The notes: generated by a model not told the origin, from the letters alone. Shown: positions 1 to 12,699, counted from the first letter of the stretch. The stretch is DNA of 64,000 bases from Mortierella sp. BCC40632 (GCA_011634665.1 WAEK01000007.1:1947001-2011000); one strand, 5' to 3'. Numbers and translations are program-made.

Positions 1-1
1 C

Positions 2-241
2 AAATCGGCTGCTTCGGCTGAGGACGATGTGTTTTCACCTTACACTTCACCTATGCCCTGCAAGATTCTCAAGGTCCTTACTCCTACCGGTTCGACGGTC
101 AAGAAGAATCAGGCCATTCTTACTATGGAGTCGATGAAGACCGAGGTCCGGCTTTATTCTCGTCATGATGGTGTGTTGACCCTCAACGTGGCGGAGGGTG
201 ACATGATCGAGGCTGGATTTACACTCTGCGAAATCAATTAA
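2..241 (+). CDS. Biotin-dependent acyl-CoA carboxylase, C-terminal biotinyl domain (partial)
   Basis: Only the last 79 codons are present; the frame is open from base 2 and the 5' part lies outside the window. The residues form a biotinyl (BCCP) domain: a Pro-Met-Pro-Cys-Lys strand, then MESMKTE around the biotin-accepting lysine (codon 137-139), then a closing strand with Gly-Asp and Ile-Glu-Ala-Gly. A biotinyl domain at the very C-terminus is typical of the alpha subunit of methylcrotonyl-CoA carboxylase and of related acyl-CoA carboxylases. There it carries CO2 between the biotin carboxylase and carboxyltransferase sites. The acceptor motif reads ESMKTE rather than EAMKME, so I leave the substrate open; the MCCA-type alpha subunit is the best guess. 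No gene symbol is given because the catalytic part is not visible. Confidence 0.8.
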   Translation, partial: KSAASAEDDVFSPYTSPMPCKILKVLTPTGSTVKKNQAILTMESMKTEVRLYSRHDGVLTLNVAEGDMIEAGFTLCEIN

Positions 242-436
242 CGGAAGCTCTTGGCTCCGGTTTTTCTTTCTTTCTGTAATGCAACACCTCCCCTCCCCTC
301 CCCTCAACCTGAATCCAAAAAGAGTGAAAGGAGAGAGTGCTTGTTTTTATGTGTACATGTGTCAATTCTCCAGAGTTCTCAGAGAATTTGTTCAATAAAT
401 GATAATAACAAAAATGGAAAAAGGGGGGGGGGAGGT

Positions 437-867
437 TTATGAGGGGATAATGCCTTTGCCCCTTCGCTGCTGAAATGGTTCCGACTCGGGAGCGTTCTCA
501 CTCGAACGTGAACGACTCTCAGAAAAACAATTAAAGTCTAGGTCGAGTTCAGGAGCAAAGCCGGAGAGTAACCAATCGAGCGAGACTCGAACATGAGAGA
601 ATCGAATTTGAATCTCAAGATTAGCACGACAAGGTGACGAAAGACAGAAGAGACATCGTTTGCTTTCGGATACTTGAGCCGTGTACTCGACAGATAAGTG
701 TCTTGAGCCGACTGTAGTGGATATGGATAGTTTCTTTTTGAGCTCAGCTCGAGCTTCCTTCTAGTCGGTAAGATAACAAAAAAAAAAAAAAAAAAAAAAT
801 GAAAGATATGTATCCGGCAATAGAGTCCAAGACTGTGAGCAAGTGGGGTTTTCTTTGGTTTATCTAT

Positions 868-907
<40 letters not shown>

Positions 908-3277
908 AAAGCTTACCATCACGGAATCCTGCTCTGCATGTTCTGGACTCGCAGAGGTCATCGAGTTGAGTGCAGCAAGGTCTGCCATGAGCTGATCATG
1001 ATGCAGACAGAAATAACGATGTTGGTGTTTAGGTGTACTGGGACTCGAGCCTAGAGGGGCACCGCCATTACTTGGCCGCTGAGTTGTCAAAGACATGCGG
1101 TGCTTATGAATGCCTGTACACCATTCTCTTTGAATAGCCTCAGTGGCTATCTCTGTGTGGTCATCCTTGACTCCCTGTTGAGGGGGATAATCTGTAGATT
1201 GTTGTGCTTTGTCACAGTGTAGGTTTTGTTCACATCTTTTTTTGTGTTCGTATCCATGTTCAAGATGTTCATAATGATCTTCTTGCAGGAGCAATTGTCG
1301 CCGATGTTCGGAAATTCTCCATAGATCCTCCTTCAGTGGCGAGGTGGTCGAGTAACCCGAATCATTGACATCGTAGTAACAGATTGGCGCCTGTCCTGGC
1401 CAAGGAAGATGAACCATCGATTCTTGTGTTGGGGTTGAGTACAGTCCACCACCACCCCACCAATGATCGCCGCCCTCCTTTGACGTAGTCGTAGTCGTTG
1501 CTAATGAGGCTGCGGCAGCGATGGCCCCAGCGGCTGTGGTCACAGTCGTTTCGGGCCGGGACCGGAAGGGGGCCCGACCATCGGACCAGTCCCCATATTT
1601 GATTCCAATCACACTGTAGTGCTCTCCTCCATTGCCATTGACTGTTGACAAGGCCCGGAATGGAGACGAATCTCTCGGTGGGACCATTGGCGTATTCATT
1701 GTACTTGATAAAGATTGTGCAGGAAAAAGAGGATCCCTATGGCTGGAGCCTCCGTTGCCTGTACCGTTGCGACTCTGGGGGTTCCGGGGTTGCCCCGTTG
1801 AATAATCAAAGAGATTGAGTCCTGAGCTCGTATACCGAGATTCTGTTATCTTTGACGACATGCTTCTCTCTCCGCCCGAGCCAAGCTTGTCTATGTGATC
1901 GCCCGTGTTCTTGTATCGAGCGTCGTAATTCAATGGGGACGTGCCCGCACTCCTCAGTGCTGAATTCAACCAGGTGGAACCTGCAGCTGAGATGGCAGCT
2001 GAAGACGAGGTATAGGACAAGCTCGCAGACGGCACATTCCACGAGTTGGTGCTGAACTTTAGGCAATCGCCCTCAGCAGCCATCCTAGCCCCCGGTGCAG
2101 GCGGTGACGAAGGGGCGGGCGAGGATGGCCAGACCATGGCCGAGATTGGACTAAAGATCAGCTGTTCGCGATTTCGATCAATGCCCGTACATTGAAGATG
2201 GACTGACTGTCGGTCCTGCCAGCCGGTTGGTGTGTGATCGTGGTGCGGGAATAGGAAGAGCGCCAGTGTTCCCGGTGCCACATAGCCAGCATCACGGTGG
2301 TATGCTCCCGGCGATGGTGGGGAAGTGTGCGCAGGAGGAGGTGGTGGAGGTGGCGATGAGGGAGATGGCGGCGGTAGAGCAGAAAGCGGAGAGTTCAGTG
2401 GAGGCTGACCAGGGTAGTGCAGCGGATAGGAGTCTCCTTGAGTTGGGCTTTGGCTGTTAGTTGGTAGATCGGACATTATTGGGTTGGTGATTGTGTTGGC
2501 AAAGGGATCATGGTGCTGAGAATGGAAAGCATGCTGCTGATGCTGGGCATGGTGACTGTGAGGTAGTGGTGGGAGGTCGCTATTTGTGTAGCCCATGTTG
2601 GTACTTCTACTACTGCTGCTACTATTCTGCCTTTCCTCCATTTTGGCACAGATGGGGCAATTAGGCCTCTTCCGAGAAGATTGCGCCTGTTCTCTCTGTC
2701 TTTGCTCCAGCTGTTGTTCCAACGATGGTAGAGGCCTCCGCCGTTGTAGTTGCTCCTCCAACATCAGAAGCCTTTCTTGCTGTCGTCGTTGCCATTCTCT
2801 CCAACGTCGATGCCATTGTTGCTGCAACAGGAATTGGGCTCCAAGTTTATCCAGCATGACGGTTCGGGCTATGGCTCTGAACTGGCGCGAGACTAGCTGG
2901 CAAGGCAATAGCTGGTTGACGGTCAGGTTTTCCAGGATACAAAGTAGGACCTCGGATGGTAGCTGTGGAGGTCTTTCTTGGCTCTGTTGGCCTCCCGAGA
3001 CAGATTCAGCTCCTGCAAGGCTAACAGAGTCCTGGCAAAGGTACTGTCCTGTAGTACTTGAAAGGTTCAGATGGACGCTGTCTTTGCGAGTGGGTTCAGC
3101 TTGGTTGACCACTGATTTGGTTGCCTCATCTTTGTTCATATCATGGCCACGATCGAGTTTTAGTCGGCTTCCCTGCTTAGGATCCTGGATAGGACTTTCC
3201 TCTGCAGTAGCGTCGCTGTGATTGTCATTGACGCCATTCTCCAAGCTGTGCAAAAGATCCTGCGAGAACGATTCCAT
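437..3277 (-). CDS. F-box protein with long low-complexity region, two exons
   Basis: Model: exon 1 3277-917, intron 916-761, exon 2 760-437, giving 894 residues. The F-box lies at about residues 105-145 (LPSEVLLCILENL and following), after an acidic/polar N-terminus. It would bind Skp1 and act as an SCF ubiquitin-ligase substrate receptor. Next come a glutamine/arginine-rich helix and long Ser/Pro/His-rich, probably disordered stretches without recognisable repeats. Reading on past exon 1 would give only three residues and a stop, but the exon ends ATG|GTAAGC in phase 0. A CTAG acceptor at 762-761 opens 107 further in-frame codons, beginning KEARAELKKK and ending GKGIIPS. The intron contains a CT/AG microsatellite and an A/T run. 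No substrate-recognition domain is identifiable. Confidence 0.8.
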
Positions 3278-4167
3278 AATATAGGAGAGACTGAGGAGGA
3301 GAAGGAAGGGGAGAAAAGTGAAAGGAAGAAAGAAAGAGAGTAGGTATGAACTGCTGTTGTCTATTTGGATCCTTTCTTTTTCTACTCGAATTGCGAAGCA
3401 CTGGGAGGCAGGAGAAAATGAAGAAGAGATGACTTGGGTGGAACATTTTTTTTTTTTTTTTTTTTACAAAAAAAAAACTGGTGTGCGAGTTGTGGGTCAC
3501 GGGCTCAATGTCTTTGCCTCTATTAGGAAACAACTCGAACGCTATGCGCTCTTGTTGGCTCCCCAGTTGTTCATTTGAGTGCGTGCGTGCGTGTCTCTCT
3601 CTCTCTCTTTGTTAGACAGTGATGCAGTGGCCAGAACAGAGTCCTCGGCCTGTCAGAGTGAGATCTCCAAGTGATCGCGCGGAATCTGATAAGCCAGCTG
3701 AAGGCAATCAAGGCAATCCTTCCTTAGAGACTGTCAGTGCTTTAACAAAGGACTAGCAATTAATACAGTACGTACACAATCAAGCACGCGTGTTCCCTGC
3801 TTAGTCGTTTCCAACCAAGATTTCGTTCCGATACTCGAGTGGGTCTGATTCTCCATCTCTCTCTCTCTCTCTCTCTCCTTGCTTGAGAGAAAGAGGATTG
3901 GCCCTTTGTCAACTGTATTGTGGTTCTTGCTGTGTAACGTTTGGATGAGATGTCTCCCTAGTCCCCCTGCAGTAGAACATCTACGATTTTTTGCACCAAA
4001 CATGTATTGAATCTTCGAAGTGTCTATGAACATTTACATCTACTCTTTGCTCTTTAGCTGTCTATGGGACCCACTCCTCACATGTCAATCCTGCCCTTCT
4101 ACTCATGAAGCCACGAATCCCTCTCAGAGGAATTGCTAACAGGTAGAGATGGGGATGGCTTGAGGAA
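3278..4167. other. Intergenic spacer between F-box gene start and hydrolase gene end
   Basis: About 890 bases between the F-box start codon and the stop of the minus-strand hydrolase. I see no coding frame with splice support. It holds a T run near 3447-3464 and CT microsatellites near 3593-3608 and 3857-3876. The part next to the F-box gene is presumably its promoter. Confidence 0.5.
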
Positions 4168-6107
4168 TTAGTCTCTCTTGTCCCAATCCTGCTTGTCCGC
4201 TGCCTTGAACATGGCAATGCAGTACTCGGCCAAAGGACGGGTGCACCATCGCTCCTGGTTAAAGAAGCCCTCGAACCAACCCAAGTGTCCTCCTTGTGCG
4301 GTTGTCGCCAACAATCCGAAGGGATTGCCCTTGATCTCATCATAAGGAATACATTCGTCAACAGCAATAGGATCGTCAAGTGCATTGAGACACAAGAAGG
4401 GCCGCTTAATATCCAAGATCCGGCGCGAGCAAGATGCATTCCGGTAGTATTCGTGCACAGTCCTGTACTTGAACACTCTCCTGGTCACACGCTCATCAAA
4501 GTCGCGGATCGTCACTCCAGCCTTGACCTCATCAATATCGATAATGTCCGAGTTTTCAAAGAGATGGGAGTGCTTCAAAAAGAGTCTCTTGAGGTTGCCT
4601 CCCATCGTTGGTGAGTAAATCTTTTTTCCCACGAGACGGCGTTCCATGGACAGGCAAGTTCTAAGGGGGAGGAATGGAGTATTCAATGCATTGGGATAGC
4701 GCGTGTAAAAAAAAAAAAAAAAAAAAAAAGTTAGTGTATTTCGCCGACCAAGCAAAAGAATGAGCCCAGTAAGGGAGACAGGACACACTTCCCGTCCCTG
4801 AACACCTGAACACAGCATCTCTCTGCGAACACAAAGCAGGACAACAATGTCATAAGCAAAGACATAGATGCAGGTGAGGAGCAAAAGGGGGATGGCACGG
4901 AATATTTGGAATGGGAATGGTAGTGTGGTTGTTGGCTCTCGCTTACCCCATCAGATCGAACGGATTTCCAACTGACATGGCTCCGATGAATGGACACTTG
5001 TCGCCTTCCTCACCCATATAGTTCATCAGGATGTTGGAACCCAGACTGAATCCACAGCTCATCAACTTGGCGTCGGGCACCTTTGACTGGATGTAATGGA
5101 CCACCGTTCGGAGATCATCTGTCCATGATCCGCAGTAAAGCTGGGGACTAGTCAACTTGGTGTCGGCACAGGCACGGGCATTGAAGACGACACAGCGCAC
5201 ACCATGGTCGCGGTTCATGGTTTGGACGAGAGCTCGAATGTAGGATTCGTGACTACCTCCAGTGAGGCCGTGCAGGAGAACGAGGGTCGGGCGGTCACTG
5301 ACAGGCATCTCTTTGAAAGAGGGAGACCAGTCGACCGAGACCGTGCCACCATCGGGCATACCAAGCAGATCTCTATTTGAAAGAGATGAGGATGAAAGGA
5401 CGGGATGGCGGGTGAGTAAGTTGCCGGCGATCGAGAGTCTCTTTTTTTCTCTTTCTTTCTCTCTCAGTTTACCAGGGTGGGATTCGCTGACTGAGACCAT
5501 TGGCCCGATCAGCAGTCCGACAGCCGGGGATACAAAACAAGCAGGGGCCAAGCGAACAAGCCCGGTAGCTCATGGTTGAGACTGCCTGCAAGACAGTGAG
5601 AGAGAGAGAGAGAGAGAGATGGCGAGGATAAACTCTCTGCCGCTTCATTCAAGCATTTCTCTCCCTTCTTCTTCGCCCTCACTCTTGCTTCCAAAAAGAG
5701 TAAAAGCGTGCTTACCTCTCATATTCAATGACATAGGTGTGCTCAAAGGAGCGGAAGGCAGCTGCAGCGGTCTGAAGGTGGCCATTGGCCATCCAGATAG
5801 TCGGCTTGTAGACAGCGCGGTTGTTGTGGACGTCAAAGAGCGAGGGACAGCTCGTCTGGAGGTACTCGATCAGGTCCTGCTTCTTGGTCTTGCCTGTGTC
5901 TCTGCAGGGGACTTTGATGGAGACAGGCTTCTTGTTATGGGTGAGGACAACAGGCGAGATTGTAGCAAAGCGGAGGAAGCTAGCCAGGACGAGTGGCGAG
6001 AGCATCAAGGCGGGGAGAACGAAGGGCTGTCCTGCATGGAAATCCTTCAGTTGCTCGAGGACTGAGGAGGCACTGAAAGTGCCAAAGAGCGCTGCAAGGG
6101 CGTCCAT
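4168..6107 (-). CDS. Alpha/beta hydrolase, EMB8/YheT (ABHD1/3-like) family
   Basis: Model: exons 6107-5716, 5372-4947 and 4660-4168; 436 residues. The N-terminus has a hydrophobic stretch (about residues 28-45) that probably anchors the protein. The family signature ANGHLQT follows near residue 108. The oxyanion strand reads LVLLHGLTGG (about 161-170), and the nucleophile elbow GFSLGSN puts Ser240 in place. The acid (ALDDPIAV) and histidine (GGHLGW) come in the last exon. Fungal relatives include the yeast Eht1/Eeb1 medium-chain ester synthase/esterases, and animal relatives act on phospholipids, so a membrane-associated ester hydrolase or acyltransferase is likely; the substrate is not known. 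Length fits the family. Both introns have GTAAGC donors; the 3' intron contains a 20-base homopolymer. Confidence 0.9.
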
Positions 6108-6226
6108 GGGCTGGGATGAGGATGAGAGTTGCGTGGGGGAGATGGATCAAAAATAGGGAAGGGGATGGAAAAAGAATGAAAGAATGAAGAATGAAGGAAG
6201 ATAACAGGGAGAGGAGGAAGAGAAGG

Positions 6227-6266
6227 GGGGAGTGGAGTGGAGTGGAGTGGAGTGGGGTGGAGTGGA
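6227..6266. repeat. GGAGT pentanucleotide tandem repeat
   Basis: About eight units of GGAGT/GAGTG in tandem, one of them altered, about 120-160 bases upstream of the hydrolase start codon. It is a simple-sequence repeat within the promoter spacer 6108-6933. That spacer shows no gene otherwise, but also has a four-unit AGCC run near 6769-6784. Confidence 0.8.
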
Positions 6267-6933
6267 TACGAATGTCGGGCTTTTTATGTGTGGTGGCGGC
6301 GATTCAGGAGCGCCGAAGGGCGTTTCTCTCTCTTCCTCAGGACCGATCAGTGGACCGACCAAAGAGGTGCATGTCCGCTGTAATAAGTAGAAAAGAGTCG
6401 TGGCAGAAAATATGTGCACAGGGAGAGAGAGAGAGAGAGCACAACAATAGGGAGACTCGACAAAACAGAGCGAGTGCGCTATGGTGTGGAAACACGTTGG
6501 TGGCCTGCAGTAGAGATTGGAGATTGGGCACTCTCTTTTTTTTGGCCTAGACTTTTTTTTGTAGCCGTGTCTCGATGTGCAAAGCGCTCGGGGCTTGTTC
6601 TTTCTCTTTTTTCCCCAATAGATGGACCCGTCTGGTGTAGTCTCCTGTTCGAGTGGTCTTTCCAGAGAGTCCTCCCAGGGAGTCTTTCTACACATCACTC
6701 CCTTGCCCCGCCCAACTTCTAGAGAACCACCGCGTTCAAGATTGTGATATCGCCAATTGATGCCACAGCCAGCCAGCCAGCCAGTGTGACGTCACTCCGT
6801 CTGGTGGGGGGGGCAAAATGGACTACGATTAACTAAAAAAGGTAAAAGGGCAACAGATTTATTTGCCCAATTGCCCTGACGATGCCATGATAGTGGAGGG
6901 TTGCCATCACTAGTCTGTTATTCTTAGTAAATA

Positions 6934-9810
6934 TCATTTATTACACTCTTGAAGTTGTTGCAGTAAAGTTTTAGAGGAATTCACTGCAGCCTGGAGGTCC
7001 TCCAAGCTACAGGTTTTTGGCTTTTTGTTTATCAACTTGGCAATCGAACACCCATTGCTAAAGAGTTCCTTTTCTACATCTTCAAAGACCCTCTTCCTCT
7101 GCTCCTTCCGTCGATATCTCTCTTCCTCTTCGTCCGTGGCTCTCAAGTATTCGAGCTGGGTGTAGGCCAGTGGGCTGTGTATGGCTAACTGGTCTCTGAG
7201 TGAATCATTTTTGATGCTGCTGATGCTGCTGATGCCGCTGATGCTGCTGTTGCTGTTGATACTGTCGTTTTCTTTGTCTATGCTATCGGATGACATAGGC
7301 GAAAGAAAGCGACTGAGCCATAGGTCGTGAAAAACACGCTCGACAAGAAAGAGGTGTTTGCACGGAAGGGGCTTGCGCCTGAAAAAGTCGGGGCATGAAC
7401 ATGAGACTAGCTGCCCGGATCTGGCAATTACAACAATAGTGTAAAGTTTATCTGGAGTGGTGGGGTCCAATGAATGTATGAAAATCTACCCGAGAAGCGG
7501 AAGAAAGATAGATAAAATCCATTATAAGTGACATTCGACTGAGCAAACGAATCCGGAATGGTTATCAACTGCCTCATGGTCATCAAACCATACTTGTAGA
7601 TGTCCATCATTGCAGGGTTGATCTTTGTTGAAGCTGATCTTGCGCTGTGCTTCGTCGAACGAAACTTCGTCTGCCTTCTGCTTCCTCACCTTATCCTCTT
7701 TCCTCCAAGGTATGGGCAGGAAGCCTCTCTTAGTCTTGAAGTATGCGAATCGAAACTCTCTATTGACTCGGCCCTGTAATAAATAAACAACTCGATCGAC
7801 GCGGAGATTCCGTTCACCATCAAGGTGGTAGCCCTTCAAACGAGCATGCCACGACTCTATCCAATTATTGGTTGTGACAACTTGCCCGTCCTAATTAAAT
7901 GAGACGAGTGTATTATTTAACTGGTGATAATCATGACGATCGACGTGGAAAGGAATTGAGATACACTTTTACCTCTCTTACCTCTCTGTGGAAAAATGCC
8001 CATCTCTCCAGCCTTCCCTTCTTGTCGAACCAGTTCTTCTGGATGTAATTAATCACTGGCGATGCAGCTGAATAAAGCTCTTTGAACCTAATCCAGAGTG
8101 TCTGCTGTAACTCGGGTGACCTGGCTCTGCGAACCTCATTCAAAAGTGGCGCGCATCTGTTTTTCCGCCCTTCCTGTCGAATAAGAGTGCAACATATGAG
8201 TATACGTCTAAGAATACTCTGTAGTTTCAGTTCAAAGAGAAGAGAGAGAGAGAAATGCCTACCGAGAACTTGAACAGCTGTTTCTCCCACAGCTGTCCGA
8301 CATGGAAATCGCAATAATAGATCTTTGACTCGGGGAAAACAGCCCCGATGGCGTGGGACTCGGCTTCTGCACAGTCCACCATGAATAAGAATCCGTTTTC
8401 AGAACACATTCGTTCTTTTAGCCATGCAGCCACCGGAATGATAGGATAGCTAATGGGTTTAAAAGCACAAATGTAAAAATACAAGTCCATTCATACATGT
8501 GGCACAGGTAACGATGCAGATGCACAGAAATAAAAATGGGGGAATCATACCGAGATTCAGACTTGCACGCCATGTAGGCGACAGGGGATTCCTTGATGGA
8601 TATCTTTGTCATTGACAAGTAGAGTAAACAAATATGCTGAGCCGTGGACATTGCTGCCCTCTTCGGTCGGTGTAATGTCCCTTATAGTCTTGTGAGTCGA
8701 ATCCATACAGTAGCAGCTGGAGTTTCCAGACATGACCTACATGGACATATTAAAAGACATTGATAGTTGGCACATGCATGACTGAGAAGCTCGAACGCAT
8801 GCTATCTGTAGTTTACCATCAGCTGAAAGCTCGTGCACCATCCATACGCAAATCCTGTCAGTGCTGCATCCTCAACGAACATGGTCTTGCCACCCCTTGT
8901 TTTCGATTTCTTTGAACCACAGTTTGACGCTGTTGGCAACGCACCTATCCTTCTGATATTCCATTCTTTTTTTCTCTTGGAGATAATTTGTCGAATGTAA
9001 CCAGGGTCAAAGAATAGGTTGCCAGAAACAATTCCTTTGGAGTGATCATGGGCCGCGTCCTCCATTCACATGGTACGTTTGAAGACATTAGACACAAAAC
9101 ACACTGTTCAGGAAATAGGACAAAAGCCAACACTCTTACCGCTTGAAGGCTCTGCTCATCAGGGGATGAGCCTGCTCGACGACAGAATACCAATCATAAC
9201 CCTTTTCCGCCAGACGCCGAACCCAGCTGCGTTCTATTTTTGACCAAGAGGCAGTTGTGCGCGATCATCATCATGATTGTGCCTCCATATTGTACCTGAC
9301 CACAACCTTGTCCTCCTCTCCAACAGGTTGTGCCATGAAGAAGACCTGTGCCCTGCAACGTTGACCCACTGATTCACGTGGGAGAGAGATATCTTTTTTT
9401 CTTGCGGTGGCGACGGCAGGCAAACGTGAGTCTCCAAGAGTACATATGGTCCTTGTGCCTGCAACCTTGTTCAGATGTTTTTAAATGGAAGTGGAGTGCT
9501 CGGATCGTCCTTTTGATTATAGAAGGTTGAGTACTGATTGGGTCTATGAACCCACATACCAGTTTGCCGCTCTTCCGCCCACCATTCACGAAATTCCGTC
9601 GATCTTAAAAGTGAATTCCTTGGTGCTAGTGTCGTTTGATGATAATTGTTGAGGTTTGATGTTGTTTCTGGGGTCGTAGTTGTGAGCAATGATAAGTTTA
9701 TCCTCCAATTTGAGACCAGACATTTTTGGAGCAGCCGATTGTGGGGAGTTGTTGCAGTAGGCTCACAGAAACGTGACAGAGGGCCAGGGATGAGGAAAAA
9801 GGCCATGCAA
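6934..9810 (-). pseudogene. Mutator-like (MULE) transposase gene with SWIM zinc finger, decayed
   Basis: Exon-like blocks read on the minus strand down to a stop at 6934. From the 5' side: a WW-containing block (about 9640-9490); a Cys/His block (9480-9380); a block ending AFKR|GTAAGAG (donor after 9140); a block with VKLWFKEIENKGW (about 8950); exon 8736-8551 with CMDSTHK (Asp at 8703); exon 8449-8263 with VDCAEAE (Asp at 8376) followed by the CDFHVGQ motif; exon 8173-7982; exon from 7890 with NNWIESWH (Glu at 7857). A C-terminal block with a SWIM finger (CSCPDFF, then CKHLF) follows. This is the DDE order of MULE transposases. The frame breaks near 9270 (a run of TGA codons), near 8610 and near 7450, so I call it a pseudogene. 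Exact boundaries at the 5' end are uncertain. Confidence 0.72.
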
Positions 9811-10229
9811 AACCAAGTAATGCTGGCGATGGTATGGTATTGACAGGCAAGCGGATAGGAGTGAGTGTAGATGTGTATGTGGAGTGGCGCGTGTGTATGT
9901 GTCTGTTTGAGGGAGATAAGACTGCGGAAGAGAAGGGGAGGATGAGAGGGAGCAAAAAAGCGGAAAAGAGGAAAAATATTGCACGTACCACCTCAACCCA
10001 CATGTTCATAGAATCCACTGCCCTTTCTCTGCCGAACTGATGCGGGGAAGAGATGCCGGTATTGCATCTCCTCCTCCGCATTTTCCTTTCTTTCCATGAC
10101 AGCCCAATGCCGGCTGCAGGTCGCACCAGTATAGAACCTCCTCTTCCCGCTTCAATCTAAGCCACATATTCTTTAAGAACGCGTTCTGTTTCGCGTTTGA
10201 TTTTGATTGCTTCACCTCATCTCCCCGCC

Positions 10230-10598
10230 ATGGGCGTGAAACGCGCGTGGCAACTACCAGGCAAGAAGGGGTTTTTTCCAAACCCACAACACACAATCTC
10301 GTCAACCGGCGTCATCCGCGTTGATGTCTGCTCGACCCACAACGTCCTGATAAAAATCATTTATGAGAACGCCACAGACTTAAATGCTGCACATGCCAAG
10401 CTCGAATGGTGGCTCACAAGACTGGGGAGCAAGGATCAGCTGCGTTTCTATGTTGATGGTGAACCGGCACAAGAAAAGATGGATGTTCATGCCAGTCGCC
10501 GTCGACACCGTCAACAATCTCTATCGAGGGCTGCCGCTGCCATTTCAATCCTCGAATCACGTCTCATTAAAAGGCTCGGATTCGCAAGCACCATATAA
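10230..10598 (+). other. XPG-N-like domain segment of the decayed two-nuclease gene
   Basis: First open segment, 123 codons from ATG 10230. It corresponds to the FEN1/XPG N-region: Met-Gly-Val start, Asp32 in a short hydrophobic strand (FEN1 Asp34 position), and Asp76 in YVDGEP followed by basic residues (FEN1 Asp86 in VFDGKP). Near 10575 the frame shifts by one base, after which the next frame reads IRKHH and later EQRRSFVEYIHEQ up to about 10680. That is followed by another single-base shift into the XPG-I segment. The ATG at 10197 is in frame, but 10230 is preferred because the family starts with Met-Gly. Confidence 0.65.
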
Positions 10599-10673
10599 GC
10601 AACGCACGCAAATTCCCTGCGTCAGTCATTTATTGGCCATTGGAGCAGCGCCGGAGTTTTGTAGAGTACATAC

Positions 10674-11081
10674 ATGAGCAATAAGGGCCATAACATCGTG
10701 TTGTGCGTAACCGAGGCAGACACGCTCATCGCAGCAGAATGCCAACCACAAGATGCAGTTGTATCCTGCGATAGTGATCTCCTGTTTTACAAGACCATTC
10801 GCGTTGTTTGGCGTCCTATCGGGTCATACAAAGCACGCCGCTTTGTCCCGTACGAGAAAGGTGCCCTTCTCGAGGCACTCGAATTGTCTCCAAGCCAGAT
10901 GACCGCTCTTGCTGTATTAAGCGGCAATGATTACGTCCCAAATATTCCCTACCTTGGACTTATGACCAATTACAAGATAATCAAGTCTTTGGAAGGTGGT
11001 AAGAAGGCAGGCGATTTTGATATTGACCTACTTGTTCTTAGTGCTCTGACAGCTAATATTGTCTCTACCGTCCGTCTTTAG
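10674..11081 (+). other. XPG-I-like domain segment and its intron
   Basis: Contains the second set of FEN1-type metal ligands: Glu and Asp in TEAD, two Asp in CDSD, and Asp in SGNDY, followed by a helix-hairpin-like stretch (YLGLMTNYKIIKSL). The coding part ends at 10998; GTAAGAAG begins an 83-base intron with GCTAAT branch-like and TTTAG acceptor signals ending at 11081. The next exon continues in phase as DERSIVQQYLTRPE and then loses frame in an A5 run near 11120. Confidence 0.65.
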
Positions 11082-12699
11082 ATGAGAGAAGTATTGTCCA
11101 GCAGTACCTTACTCGCCCAGAAGTAAAAAGCGACGCACGGACAAAGGGTGCGGAGATTGGACTGTTGAGACTTATAACAATGCTCTCAAAGTCTTCGTGG
11201 AGATGAAACAGGACAGAGTATCAGACACAGCCTTTCCGTCCTCTTCGGCTACGAACAGCCCATCACCTTCGTATGCTACTCTATGCCAGCGGTTGGATCG
11301 ATTCCTGGTTGAGTTTATGGCGTCCAAGAAGAAAGCGTATGAAGAACGCGTGGCCAAGAGGTATCAGGCGCCCGTCCTCGCATTTAACAGGCCTTGGCTA
11401 CAAATCAAAACGATTACTAGTGAACACTAACCGTCTCAATGTTTCTACACCTTACGTATTTGCTGTCAACAGAGCGGTGCGTGATAAACAGTCGAGAACC
11501 GGAGGAGCAGAACCCGAGCAAGCTAACATCTTTTTACGACTGACCAGCCGAATCCTGCCAAAACCATCAATTTCGACCAAGATTCAGCCCCAAGGTCCGG
11601 TATGAACCTATGAAAGAACATCCTGCCCCCCTGCGATCTCCAAAGAATACCAACTAAAAGCCATGGAAGCAGGCACCTGAGAAGCCGTCGGTGGGGACAC
11701 ATACGCCAAAACCCAACAAAACGAAGCCTGCGGACATCAAAGCCGAGATCAAAAAGAGAATGACAGCTTTGGGCGTAAGCAAATTTTAAACGCCCTATCG
11801 TTCGAGCACCCAATCGTATGTCTGGATCTTGGCCGCCTGGCCCCTAGTATTCATGCCGCCGTCAATGACGATGGGGCCGCCAAGGAAGTCATCGAGTGCA
11901 TCCGTGGAGCTGTCCGCGCTGCGTGGAGTTGTAAACGGCGCTGTCAGATTTTGATTGGTCTATATCTGGAGTCTGTTTTCTATCCTCGGCCACACCCTGG
12001 CGCCCCTCGACCTGCGGCACCAGTGACAAGCATCACTCCACAAGATCGTGAGATCCTTGAAAACTTGTGCCCTTCTCTAACATCCAAGGAGATAGCTGAC
12101 GACGACCCCGTCAGCTCTATAGGGGATGGTGAAGACGATCCATCTAATGTGCGCTTTCTCCATTCTTTCATCAGCTTTCTGTACTCCGGCAACCCGCCTC
12201 GTGAAAGGAAAATCTTAGTATCCGGCAATCCGCCAGATACTAAGAAAAAAATTGGAACAGTCGTCAACTCCTTCATTAATCGACTGGAAGAGTTGGGCCA
12301 TTTAGACACATCGAACCTCACCAACGCAGTCATGATCCAGAATGTCAAGGAGTACACACCAACGCTGTTGGTCCGTTCGGTAGCTTCACAGCTTTCGGTA
12401 GAGCTCATGCGACACTATAGGCAAGGAACGAAAAAGCTGTTGGAAATGGTAATACGCCCGTCAATGTTAGTTATTTCCAATTTTGTCAAAATGGAGACAA
12501 ACAATTCAAAGTTAAATAATCGTTTTTCTGTATATGTCACAATAGATCCGAAAGATGATCAGAAAGGGCCGATTGCCAAACAATCAAGCAATCGATTTGT
12601 CCTCTAACGAGCCAGCGATCCAGATCTTTTGTACGAGCAAATGCTACGGCTGGCCGGCCTTGGCGACTCTCACCGCTGTCGCCAGAAGAGCATGGATAC

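Noticed and set aside
2595..3221. 208-codon plus-strand ORF
   Set aside because: Antisense shadow of the F-box coding exon; Cys/Ser-rich from Gln/Arg codons on the other strand.
10230..11081. Host FEN1/Rad27 gene
   Set aside because: Motifs fit the superfamily, but spacing is shorter, the frame is broken and it runs directly into a RuvC/zinc-ribbon region; a housekeeping Rad27 would be intact and end in a PCNA box.
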